The notes beneath the pieces are model-generated. The model was not told the DNA's origin, did not search any database, and was given only the letters and a program-made list of their open reading frames with translations. A stretch of DNA of 64,000 nt from Wuchereria bancrofti (Eukaryota > Nematoda > Chromadorea > Rhabditida > Onchocercidae): assembly GCA_005281725.1 (NCBI GenBank), contig SSBO01000012.1:21778779-21842778 (forward strand), written 5' to 3'. Of the stretch, positions 12,804 through 25,400 are shown piece after piece (position 1 is the first letter of the stretch; each line of letters opens with the position of its first letter). The position numbers were made by a program, and so were the translations under genes.

Positions 12804-14924
12804 ATATTACATTTTAATTTGGAACAAAACAAATTACAATAAGATAATAATTTTATAATTAATTTTTATATTCAAAAATTCATCGAATAAATTTCTAAAA
12901 AATATTCGGAGAAATTTTTAATATTTACACAATATTCGTGATATATAGAAAGAAAAAAAAAATGTTGATAAGAATATAATGAAAAGAACAAATATTATAG
13001 TGTAACGTAAATAATACGTTTCATTTCTCCTTAAGCAGTACCTTCTTAACTAAATGCTCTATCCAATGCTGAAAGAGAGAGAGAGAGAGAGAGAGAAAGG
13101 GAAAAAAGCTTTTTTGTCCATTAGGACAGAAAATGGTGAGACTTGAAATAAATAAACTTTAGCCTTTCAAACTAATATTACTTAAGACTAGTGGCAAACA
13201 CTATCAATTATCAATCAATTAATCTCCATTATAATTACTAAATTTTAGAAGAAAATTCAAACAATAGAGTGTCATAGTTAACCATTAAATAATAAAAGTT
13301 GACATTAGAGAAGTGAAATTTGTTCACAATTATATTTGGATATATTTTCAATTATTGCAAAAAATCTAAAGTTTAAAAATAAGCTCCAATTTCTTTGATG
13401 AAATTTACCCTTTTTTCTTAATAGATTTGATTTGACAACATCCTTAAAATTTCGAACTAACGGTTTGTACCAACGATTAATTAACTTTGACATAAAGGAA
13501 AACTAAAGCATTTTAATATTACAGCAATGAGTTTGTAGAAATGAACTGAATAATATTTTCAATCAAAATTGAAAAGTTATGACGAAAAAGAATAAACAGT
13601 AATTTAAATTTTTTCGATCACAAATTTCAGCAAAACACAAAGATATAATATATCTTTAATGTTTTACAATAATAGACGATGGATATACATCGTTTATTAT
13701 CCATTAAAAATTTCTCTATTACATTCCATTTTTAAGTATATGCCTAGTTTAAGCTTATTAATTATGCCTATTACTGCAACGAAATTAAAATGTTTCAATC
13801 ACAAAAATTTTTATACCTCAATCAAGTATATTACGTATATTTATACCTCAATCACGTATATTACGTATATTTATACCTCAATCACGTATATTACGTATAT
13901 TTATACCTCAATCACGTATATTACGCTACGTAAGAAAAACAATCGTGTAATATGTAACGTAAAAATCATTATATGATATATATTACACCATCATACGACA
14001 CTTTTTTTTTTGACTAAAAAATCTAAATAATTTCTAACAAACATTAGAAAATTTAAAAAATAGCACGGAAAATTGTGAGAAAGTAAAGAATGATAAGATT
14101 TCCAAGATAGTACACTTTTAGAGATTGATAAAACAATAGACAAAAAGCCAATAGAACATAAACTGATATTTATGATAACAATAATTAAAGACAAGAAAAA
14201 AAACACCACAGATAAAGGATAACTTATGATAACAGAAATTAACAACAGATATGATAAAGTTAAGTTCATCAAACTACCAGCATTCTTCTCCTATCGATTT
14301 GAATATAAACCTAGGAAATTCCATGTTGATATTTAAGTTGCGATAAGAAAAAAGAATTAGTAAAGGATGTTTGCATCGAGAGAATCAGTTTGCGGGAAGG
14401 GATTATTACCGGATTAATGATTTTCTTTTAAATAAATTTTAAATTTAATCCTTCTTTCAATCTCCTAACAGTTTACATATAATTCTGTTTGTTATGATGA
14501 ATTAATATTCAGTTTTTGATTAATTCTCGATATTATATCTGTTTGAATATTTAATTTTCTTTTTTTTTCATTTGAAATTTATTCTGAAAATTTTTTGGTT
14601 AGTTTTAATTTCTGATTGAGTTTGGTTCATTTTTCAGTTAATTCATAGCTACCACTTTCTTTTTCTTATAAGATAATTAATCGGTTAATTAATTATTAGT
14701 CAATTATTAATTAATCAAACAGTTCTTTCAAGCTATATGCAACTGCGGAAATATCGCTTAAATTAATTAATTCTGTTCGTTCAGTTCTTCTTTTAAGCCA
14801 TAATGTTGACTTTACGTTGAATTTTAAATAAATTTTAAATAATCCTTTTCTGATCAAAATTTATAATGATTTCTATTTTAAGAATGATGTTTACTTGTTC
14901 CATTTATGTGCACTCTTTTTGCAG
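12804..14924. other. Divergent intergenic region between MED20 and LHPP
   Basis: About 2.1 kb that should hold both promoters. Contents seen: a GA dinucleotide run at 13073-13096, a 30-bp tandem array at 13811-13930 described separately, and otherwise AT-rich unique sequence. I cannot point to a defensible promoter motif. Confidence 0.6.
13811..13930. repeat. 30-bp tandem repeat with ACGTATA palindromic core, 4 copies
   Basis: Units start TTATACCTCAATCACGTATA and continue TTACGTATAT; starts are at 13811, 13841, 13871 and 13901, with exactly 30-bp spacing. The first copy has AAGTATA instead of CACGTATA and the last diverges after TTACG. Each unit carries ACGTATATTACGTATA. Because 30 is divisible by three, the array is open in a + frame (ITYIYTS repeated), but start context and surrounding sequence do not suggest a gene. 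Confidence 0.95.
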
Positions 14925-14927
14925 GAA
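14910..14927 (+). promoter_or_regulatory. Probable trans-splice acceptor immediately before LHPP ATG
   Basis: CTCTTTTTGCAG ends at 14924, followed by GAA and then the ATG at 14928. A 3-nt leader after a nematode-type acceptor is typical of spliced-leader addition. A cis intron from an unseen upstream exon is the alternative. Confidence 0.55.
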
Positions 14928-17128
14928 ATGAATATCAGTAACAAACCGGTGAAGGGTTTTCTTTTAGATATTACCGGTGTTTTATACAATAGTGATCCAA
15001 ATACTATTGGACGTGTTATACAGGGATCAGTAGAGGCAGTTAATAGGTTTTTTATTCTTTTAATTAAAAAATTGAAATTTATTGACTTAGTTTAAATATT
15101 GTTTCTATACTTTTGTCTAATTCATATTCTTAATCAGCGCTATTTTAAAAAATGTTTGAAACCTGAATTGGATTTTATTTATCAGAATAGTATAACGCTT
15201 TTGATGTATCAATTATGAAAATGTTAAAAAAATGTATTTAACTTACCAACAAACTGGATAAAAAAAATAATCAAACTTTTGATATTGTGAACATTTTGCA
15301 TTTTTCAGTTATATGATTAAATATTTGTTGTTAGCGTGAGCATAATTTAAAATTGAGGTAGAGAATACTATATTAAGTTAGCTTAACTTAATAAAATATT
15401 TCTATATCATTTTTTCTAGTTACGAAGCAAATTTTTAACATTTGAGAAGAATTTTCACATCATAAAGGTTGTTTAATTGGAACTTTTTACATTTAGAATT
15501 AGAAATTTTTAGTTTGCTAAAATTAAAAAATTTGAGATTGTATGCTGAAAGTTCAGTTCGATTTGTGACAAATGAAAGTACACGCAGTCGTAAACATTTA
15601 TTCGAAAAGTTGACAAAGCTTGGATTTACTCTAAAAGAAGAACACATTTTTATGCCGGTCCCAGAAGCGAAACGATACATCAAGGATCATAATCTTAGAC
15701 CACATATACTGGTGCATAAAGGCATGTCATAGAATTTTTATATGAAATTTCATATTTTTAAACTTGAATCACATTTCTTACATTCAGATTTAGTTTTCAA
15801 CGTCTTTTGCCATTTGAAAAAAATATTTTAAAATATTCACTTTGCATTTTATTCTAGGTGTTATGGAGGAATTTGGCGATCTTAATACAAACCATCCGAA
15901 TTGCGTATTATTGGGTGATGCTGAAGGCGGATTTACCTATGAAACAATGAATGCCGCTTTTCGAGTTTTGCATGATACGGATGACCCATTGATTGTTACT
16001 TTAGGTTGTGGGTTAGTAATTTAGGATATATTGGACACTGTAATGTCTTAAATAGCCAAAGCATTATTGTCCATTGCATTTTAACTTATTATCACTAGAA
16101 TTTTTATTCTTTCTTTTATCTTGTCCCCTCTATGAATTTTTCTTGAAAAAGTCCTAATATTTGTTGAATAAAACAAATTCATCACTTCAGTGAAAAAAAA
16201 CTAATGATTACAGTATGTGATGGCACGCAATCTTAACAAAGAACTCCCAATAGTATTGAATTTGTTAAGAATTTACATTCTGATTTGAAAATAATTATGA
16301 AATGATTAAAAAGAAAAGTATTAAATGAGTTCATTTAGTTGCTGATGAATTTATTATAAAAGCTTTTTTTCCAGAAAATTTTATCAGCGAATGGATGGAC
16401 CATGTATGGATGTTGGTGGTTTCACACGTGCATTGCAGTATGCATGTGATGCACGAGTTATTACTGTTGGGAAACCAGAACAGCAATTTTTCAAAACTGC
16501 TATTGATGACATGGGTTTAACAACCGATGAGGTTGATATTATTTTCAAATTATTTTCGGTTGAGTTATAATTTATCACTTTTTTTATAATTTATCACTAT
16601 GTAATACAATCTTACAAGTGATTTCCTATTATGGTTTGCTATATTACTCTTATTTATCAATAGTATCATATATTATTCTCTTCCTCTTTCTTTCTTCTCA
16701 CCAACCATTCTAAATCAATGGAACCGTAGGGGAACAAATAGACATGTTTTAATGAAGTGAAATTGAAATTTGCTAAGCAAGAAGAACAATTTAGGTTGTA
16801 ATGATTGGTGATGATATTGTGTCCGACGTTGGTGGGGCGCAGAAAGCTGGAATCAGAGGTGTGCAAGTTCGAACAGGAAAGTGGAGGTAAATGAAATAAT
16901 TTAACAAAATTTTACACTTATATTTCTGTGAAGAATTTAAGGTTATATCTTCAATAATAACTTTTATCGCAAAATTAGGTTAAAGCGAACACTTCACATA
17001 TTCTTTTTTCACAGTATTTTATTCCATTTTTCAGACAGTCTTGGATAAATCATAGCATCAAACCAGACTTGCTGGTTGATGATTTACGATCAGCTGTAGA
17101 TATACTTCTGAAGAAAAAAACAAACTGA
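14928..17128 (+). CDS. LHPP: LHPP-type HAD phosphatase (phospholysine/phosphohistidine/PPi phosphatase)
   Basis: Six exons: 14928-15046, 15513-15721, 15858-16011, 16375-16531, 16795-16886, 17035-17128, joining to 274 residues (human LHPP 270). HAD motif I is LLDITGVLY with D14 as predicted nucleophile; the usual second Asp of DxDxT is Thr16, where human LHPP has Ser, so this is family-typical. Motif II is FVTNES (T59), the motif III lysine is in VGKPEQQFF (K194), and motif IV is IGDDIVSDVGGA (D219, D220, D224). HPNCVLLGDAEGGFTY and AFRVL also match LHPP. The family hydrolyses pyrophosphate and phosphohistidine/phospholysine in the cytosol or nucleus; specificity here is inferred. Intron 2 must start with GC (AAAG|GCATGT) to keep the frame, giving HKGVMEEFG. 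HDHD2 is the nearest alternative, but the match to LHPP is better. Confidence 0.92.
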
Positions 17129-19131
17129 AATGCCTATATGTCTGCCACTGTGTGATGTAAAATATTTTTTTCTTACGACTTTTTTGATGTCAACAGTCTT
17201 TTCAAAGCGAACTCAAACAAAATAAAATATTTTGCTTGAAAAATGTTTCTCCATCTATTAATTTACACCTTATGTTTTAAAAACAGTATAGTGAGATCTT
17301 TTAAAAAGAATCTTTTTTTAATAATTCAATTTGCTACAGAGAAATGTGGCAAAATTTAGTAGGTTTCCTGCGAAGATTGAAACATGAATAATTTTAAAAC
17401 ATTTTTCATTTCTTTATTTAATTTGCCCTGCAGATTATAAATTACAAGAAACTTACGACTATTTTATTAGTCTTTTTGTTTAATGTTTCCCATTATTTCA
17501 ATTGCATAATTAAGTAACACTTTTATATCAATCATTATTTCATTACGCGGTCCAATTTCATTTACTAAACTTTACCACATTTCTTACAATGAAATTTCTA
17601 TTGAGGATGTGAAATTCTTATTCGTCGAACCATAAAAGAGCATGAATAATTTGTTTAAAAGCATTATTATTATGGAATAGGAATTCTTTTGTTTGCATAT
17701 TGATTTTACCTCATATTATATTAAAACTTCCTAAAATGACCATTTATGCTTGGCTAAGGGATGCATTGTCTTAGATTTAACTTGATTTGTTAAAATTATT
17801 TTAAACTGAGGGACTTAAATGATAAATAATCACTTAAATAACTTAAGTAATGATAATGAATTTAATTATATTATATTTTAGCAGTGTAAGCTTCCAGCGT
17901 TACAATTCAAAATTTGGGTAAAAACTTTTCCGTTTATTCATTTATTCCCTTAACTTCCAGTTCCTATTCATATCATACAAATATAGTATCTTTCTACAAT
18001 TATTATTGTCATCACTAAAAAAAAAAAGAAAACGAAAAGTATTTTCGTTGGTTACTGTTAAAAAAGTTTATTTCACCCAGTTAAATAAACTAAGATGAGA
18101 AATTTTTGTAATGAGGAAATATCTCCTTTTTTCTGTGTTAAATTATTTGTCTTGTTTTATCCAAATTTTCGAAACTAAAACTTCATTTTAATATCATTGA
18201 AAAAGCAAAAGGAATGTCTTTGTCTGGTAAGATTTTTAAATGATTTTCTTGTAATTTTTTACAAAAGAAAAAAGCAAAAATTTGACATTTAATGAATTCA
18301 ATATTTTTTAAAAACAATTTTTTCAACATTTTTTTCCTATATTATAGTTCTTTTTCAAAGATTTAACAACACTTTTTTGAAAATATCTAAACAGTTGTTG
18401 CGTTTAACAATTAGTTTAACTTACTACTACGTATTATTATTATATATTGCAACCGTCTGCTTGTTTACATCATAGTTATTCACTTTTCTTAACTATAACT
18501 ATCAGATATTAACAATAATAATGATAGTAATAATAGTAACAACAATAGTAACAACAGTGGTGATGATAATGATTTTAACAATGCAAAAAATTTCTCCTCA
18601 TTTTATTGCTATCAATACTTTTAGTAATCAATAAAAGAGATTGCTTAATTTTTGAAATTTTTTTTAACAGTATTAATAAGTTATAATTTTAATATGATTT
18701 CACTCAATTGCATGTGCCCATTTGATGTCATTTTTTGTTTGTTATTAATTAAGCGATAAAATTTGAAGGACACAAAGTGTTTGAGTATAAAATGCTTTAT
18801 AAATAATAAAAATAAAACAAAAAAAAAAAAAGATATCGTTCAGGTGCATAATTTCAATTTGATACCGTAATTTTTAATTTACAGCCAACATTCATCTCAA
18901 TTTTGCTTATCGTATATCATTGATATTTTCCCATTTTTCACTCCATGATATCAGAATAAGGAAAGTTATGAAAATAAATATTACGAAATCAAACATAATA
19001 ATAATTCCGATGATTGTTTAATACCGTAGCATTTCATTTGCACTTTCATTTGCTACCGTAAGCAGTTATTGTATACCATCGATATTTTATTTAAATCGTT
19101 TCAATTTTCTTGATATCATGATGTTTCATAC

Positions 19132-19235
<104 letters not shown>

Positions 19236-21695
19236 TAATAAGCTAATCATAACAATTCTAAAAAATATTTGCATAATTTTAACTTCTGTACCTTTTTTTA
19301 TTCAAACATAAATTTTCTAGGACAATTTGGAATGCATTTTTCATAAATAAAACAGCTGTCATAAATTAAAATTTCACTAAATTTATTTAAAACTCGTGAT
19401 CTCTCATCGTCCTCCACTTATCTTTTACTGTTGCCGCTAGAATAGAGCTAGAAAAACGAAAAAAACAAAAAAAAAAAAAAAAAAATTGTCATTAAAAAAG
19501 CTGAAAATGTTTCAAAATTTCAAAAAATAATTTGAAAGTTGAAGAAAAAAAAAATGAATAATTGTCAATAATAGTTGATATTACTACCATATCTAATATG
19601 AATTAGAATTTACAAAATCGTATAATTCATATATATATTATCTTAATTATCTCAAACATTATCACATCATTTATGATAAACTTACCGTAATATTTTAACA
19701 TTCATGTATACAGTAATTAATTAATTAGTTAATTAATTAATTAATTTCATTTTGAGACATTGTTTCATTATATTTTCATTTGCTTTTGCATTAATTTCAT
19801 TTCTTCTTGTTTTTGTTTTGCATTTTGAAAATAAACACACTTTTCATCCATTGCTAATTCACAAATAAACGCATTTTTCAACATTTAAAAAAAAAAAATG
19901 AGATCATACGAAAATGAAAAGAAAAAAAAAAGAGAAAAAGAAAAAGATAAAACATTACAAGCAAATATGAAATATTTCATAAAAAAAGAAGAGGAGAAAA
20001 AAATAGCACATCAAAAAGTGTAATAATGAATGAATGGTATGGCAAGAAAAAAAATAAAAAAGACTATGAAGAATTTAACGTAAATTTACATACTTTTCTT
20101 TTATATTTAAATAAAAAAGAAAAAAAAGAGAAGAGAGAGAGAGAGAAATGAAATGAATAAAATGATAAAATATAAAAAAGACAAAAAGAAAAGAAAAAAG
20201 TTTAGAAGTTTTAAAATTTAGCCAAATTATATGGCACATTTCATTGAAGGAAGAAAAAAAGGGAAAAAAGAGGAAAGAGGGAGAGAAAGAGAGAGAGAGA
20301 GAGAGGAGGAAAAGTAAAAGGTAAAAGAGTAGGATGAAGAGAAAAAAAAAACATCCGTAGCATTGAAAATTTAAAAAATTATCGATATGAATACACTTTT
20401 AATTTAAAAATTTTTTTTTTTTGTTACTATGAAAAGTTGAGACTAATTTAAAAAATTTCCAACATTTTATTTTAAAATCAAAAATTTAATAAAAATAAGA
20501 ATATATGTGGGCCTTTTTTTGATATTATAAAAAATTGACCGTTATATTTTACTCTAATATAATGGTTTTGTCAGAAATTAAAAATTTTTTTTTGCAAATT
20601 TGAACAAGAAAAAAAGGACTTGAAAATTTTTCAATTTTTCTAGAAACTAATCAAATTTTCATCAAATTTAATTTGTTAAAAAATAAGTTAATAAAGAAAA
20701 CCATGAAGAACAATAAAATATTTCCCATCAATAGTTTATGATATTTATAATAATTTCAATTGCTAAAATAAGACTTAATTTACTACGGATGTTTGCAAAT
20801 TTGTAGTAATTAAAATTTTAGATAATAATTACTGGCAAGAAAAAAGCGAAATAATTTTTTATGTCATATTACAAATATTTTAAAAGCTTTTGCAAGAATG
20901 AGATAAAATTTCAAAAATATCATAAAGAAAAAATGGAAGAAAGGAAAAAAAAAAGAAAAAAGGAAAAAGGAAAAAGGAGGAAAACAAAAAAATAAAAGTT
21001 TTTTATTGACTAGATTGTCCATACCAAAGATTAGCTGTTTGTTCAATTAATTGTTATTATTATTATTATTATAATATTGAATATATTATGAAAAAAAAAA
21101 AAAAAACGAAGAATGAAGAAAAAAAGAAATCTAATTTGAATAGAAATATTAGAAATGATAATTAGAATTTGATACAATGAATAATAAGTATGTAATTATA
21201 ACGACAATAATAATAATAATAATACTCATCCAGCAAAATTTAAAATTACATTTAGCAACAAACACAAATTACATTACACATTCAATTATTGATAATAATA
21301 CATTTTCATTGTTTGAAAATTTTTCAAATAAAAATCAAATACTTATTTAGAGGTAGAATAGTAATCAATATTTTGCCCCAATAAGAAATTATTGATACTA
21401 TGGTATTTTTCTACGAAAAGCATTTATAATTTAATGAAACTACACATATAATATATATTTGAATTAATTGCTAATATCACATTTTTCAATTTGAAATAAA
21501 ATATGAGCGATTTAAAAATTATTTTTAAAAAATGAATATTTAGTATAAAAAATTAATATTTAAGAAAAATTTCTTGTATAAAGTTGTTTTCTTTTCCTTG
21601 ATAAAATTGTAATTAAGTAGAGAAAATACCTGAGAAATATACGGGGCTGAGAAGAGTATATGTTATTAATAATAATAATAATAATAAAATAACAA

Positions 21696-22104
21696 TAATA
21701 ATAATAATGTCATCAACATTACAATTATTATAATTATTACTCAGATTGAGAGAAGCATATGAGAAAACATTACCATTTCGTTTAAATTGAAAAAAAAAAA
21801 AGAAAAAGACAACAGATGAAAATAAATTATAACATAAATAAAACTACTTGGCATATAATGTTTTCTATCTCTCTTTATCTTATCTTTGCTCTTATNNNNN
21901 NNNNNNATAATAATAATGTCATCAACATTACAATTATTATAATTATTACTCAGATTGAGAGAAGCATATGAGAAAACATTACCATTTCGTTTAAATTGAA
22001 AAAAAAAAAAGAAAAAGACAACAGATGAAAATAAATTATAACATAAATAAAACTACTTGGCATATAATGTTTTCTATCTCTCTTTATCTTATCTTTGCTC
22101 TTAT
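21696..22104. repeat. Two ~200-bp identical copies separated by 11 N
   Basis: The sequence from ATAATAATGTCATCAACATT to CTTTGCTCTTAT occurs at about 21696-21895 and again at 21907-22104, with Ns at 21896-21906 between them. Because the copies look identical even through A-runs and abut the gap, an unmerged contig overlap is the simplest reading. Confidence 0.92.
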
Positions 22105-22445
22105 TTTTTTTTTCTTTCATTTTTGTTAAGAAATTGAAATACTTCGATAAAGGTATTTTACAAGTTTTTTTTTCTTTTTTTTTTACAAAATTTAACTTTT
22201 CATTCTTGATTAGTGTAAATTAGTTGAAAAACAAATACCAAAAAAGGAAAAAAATATCACCACCTTACAAATTAATTTCATTAGCAAAATGAAATTAAAA
22301 AGTTTTTTTTCCCTTTTTTTTTAAATGAATGATTGCTCTGGTAAATTTTTTTTTTNAAAAAAAAAAACTTTTTCTCTTCCCTTTTTACTACTTTCTTATT
22401 CGTTTTTGTTAAAGTATACCAAAAAAAAAAAAAAAATTTTTTTTT

Positions 22446-25400
22446 TCAAACGGAAGACTCGCTGAGCATTGCTTTGACTGTTTTCAATTGCTCACAAGCT
22501 TCCTCCCTGAACCTTGTTACGGATGAATTAATTCCGGTTTGTAATTGAACCAATGTATAAATACTGTTTAATGCCATTTCCAGTTGCTTCTCTAATCGTC
22601 CAACACGTGTATCCAAACCAGTCAATAACTGAAATTTTTCATTTAAAAATTTTTTCTTTTTTTGCTTAGTTCAATTTTTTTTTTTTTTTGATAAAAATGA
22701 AAAGTCCACAAGGAAAAATTTACCATTGCTATAGAAAGATAAATAATTTAGCTGTTTAATAAGAAAGAAATTACCTGCTCAACACGTGCCGTACTTTGAG
22801 CTGATCGCAATTCACCGATCATTGATTTAATTTCCTTAATTTCCTGATGAACCGGTGCTGATGATGGATTTTCATTTTGAGAATTTCCTGGTTCGGCTGA
22901 AGTGCCACAGTCAGAGCACTTTTCAACCTGATCATCAGATGAAATAGAACTACCAGGTGGTGGAAAGCCATGATTCAGTGTCATATGCACTTGCAATGAT
23001 GAACCTAAAAAATTGAAATTATCAATTAATATTATGATTATCAAATTATCAATTAATATTATGAATTGATCAGTTTTTTATTCATTCACATTGCTAAGCT
23101 ATAATTCTCCTTGTGCATTTGGTTTAAAGTTTTTTTTTTTTTTTAGCTTCATTTATTATTAAATGAATTAGATTATCTTATCAAACAGATTGACATATGT
23201 GATGTGATATATTCTATTGCAATTTAAATGTTATCTGATTTATAAGATAAAAAATTTACTTTTTTTTACTCTGCATTATCATTAGTTTGGCTTGAGAGAA
23301 ATACTTTTCTAATCCAAAAATAACTTTTTGTCTATCTTTCAAATTATTTGTATGAAAATTTTTTGATTTTAAAATTGCTATTATTTGTAAACAAATTTTG
23401 GTATAAGTCAATGAGAGATAAATAATTTGCTTTTGTTTAGAATGCTGCTTATTAGTACCATTTAATGAATTGTTGATTAAAATTGATTAATAACTGATTA
23501 CAACCACTTATTTTTTCTTGATCGAATTTTATGTATTGCAACAATTTCCTTTTTTTAATTGTAATAATTTTTTTTTTTTGTGCTCATATAATCTTCCGGA
23601 ATATTCTTAAATGGTGATTCAGAATGTCCTCATACGGCAATCTGGAATGCCTTCATATAATTTTCTGGAATGCTATTCTCATATAATCTTCCGGAATGTT
23701 CTCATATGGCCTTTCAGAATGGTCTCATATAGTTACTTGAAATGTTATGAATTATTTCTAATGTAAAAGGAAAAAAAAGTGAAAGTAAAAAGTTTTTAGC
23801 GAATAGTCCAAAAAAAGAAGTTTCTTTTTTTTTCTTTAATATTTATAAATTTACAATAACTTTTATTTCATCTAAGAACTGTAATCTTTAGAAAACGGAA
23901 AAAAAAAAAAGAAAATTATTTATAAAGAAACCTTTACGGAAATGTTTGCCACATTCCGGACATTGAGTTCGTGTATTATTAGCCATATGAGCGATCAATG
24001 AGGTAAGATGCTCGTTAGTACTAATATTGTTGAGCGGTGATGACGTACCTTCATCACAATCCAATTCACCACCGCCCATACCAATAGGCTCATCTATCAT
24101 CGGATCAACAGCCGGTTTCTCACCTATAATTCTTCCGTATAAATTCCGTTCTAGTTCATGTTTCATCAAATTATTAAATTAAAAATAAAATTTGTCTTGC
24201 AATGAATACTCAAAAAGAAACAAAAAAGAATACTTTAACCTTCCTTTCTTTCTTTCTTTCTTTTTTTTTCATTAAAACTGAAAAAGAAAATTGAAGTAAA
24301 ATTTGATTTTTTGTTTCTTTTTTTTTTATATTTTTAAAAGATATATCAAAAGTTATTTATCTTTTTTGCATTAAAAAAAAAAAATCAGCATTAGCATGCA
24401 TACTATATATTAATCGAAAAGTATTTTTGATTGATATTTTTGATTTAATTCATGAATTACATATCGAATTAACGGATAATTTCATTTTATTTCTTCACAT
24501 TCATTTCCAATTTCAATTTTAATTGGTCAAAAAGGCCTTCAATCCTTCCATCAATTTTTCAATTGTTTTGTTTTGTTTTTGTTTTTTGCTTATTTTCAGG
24601 CATTAACAAGAAAAAAAAAAAACATAATTATGCATAAATTAGTAAGAGTAAAGAGCAGTGCTAGTAAACAAAAGAATAAATTAAGTGAAAAAAATAACAA
24701 ACTGAAATCCATCATCAACAACGTATGCCTGTGCATTCAATTATCGAATTAATAATGTTTACATTTCTCAACTATTTCAATGTTATATAAATTTGAAAAA
24801 AAAAAAATGAAATTAAAAAAAATTTCATCTACACTTGGCAAATTTTGTCAGCGAAAAATTTTTGTTTAAACGGAAAAAAAAAATTCGCATTTTATTTAGA
24901 CAAACACAAAAAAGATATTTTCAAATTTTGTAGGATAAAATGAAATTGGTTAAAAAACAAGAAAAATGAAATCACTTTGTGAAATAGTGCAAGAATTGAA
25001 ACTGTGAAAGCTGTATTTTTGCTTAATAGAAGAAGCTATTGCAAAATAAAAAAAAAAAAAATCTGTTCTGAAATTTATTTTACAGAAAAAGGAAATGGTA
25101 AGAAACAGAAAAGAATTAATTCTGTTGAAAAACATAACAAAATTTAACAAAACTCAGATTAGGAAATTCAATTCCCATATTTGGGCTAACAATTAAATAT
25201 AAAATAATTGCAAAATTTTAATCGAAAATTTTTTTTCTTCAAATAACGCAAATAAATTATGAACTTATGATGCAAATTATCAGAAATACTAAGAGAGAGG
25301 AGGAAAAGTGACATCATTGTGTGTCTTTTTAAATAATTCAAAATTCAATTATCAAGAAAAAAAAGAAACTTTTAGGTAAGTAAAAGATTTCAAACTTAGT

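Noticed and set aside
13659..13976. 105-codon frame through the 30-bp repeat
   Set aside because: The open frame is explained by a repeat length divisible by three; flanks show no coding character.
14928..15046. LHPP motif I lacking the second Asp, as a sign of a dead enzyme
   Set aside because: Human LHPP also has a small hydroxyl residue there (DISGV), so it is family-typical; other HAD motifs are intact.
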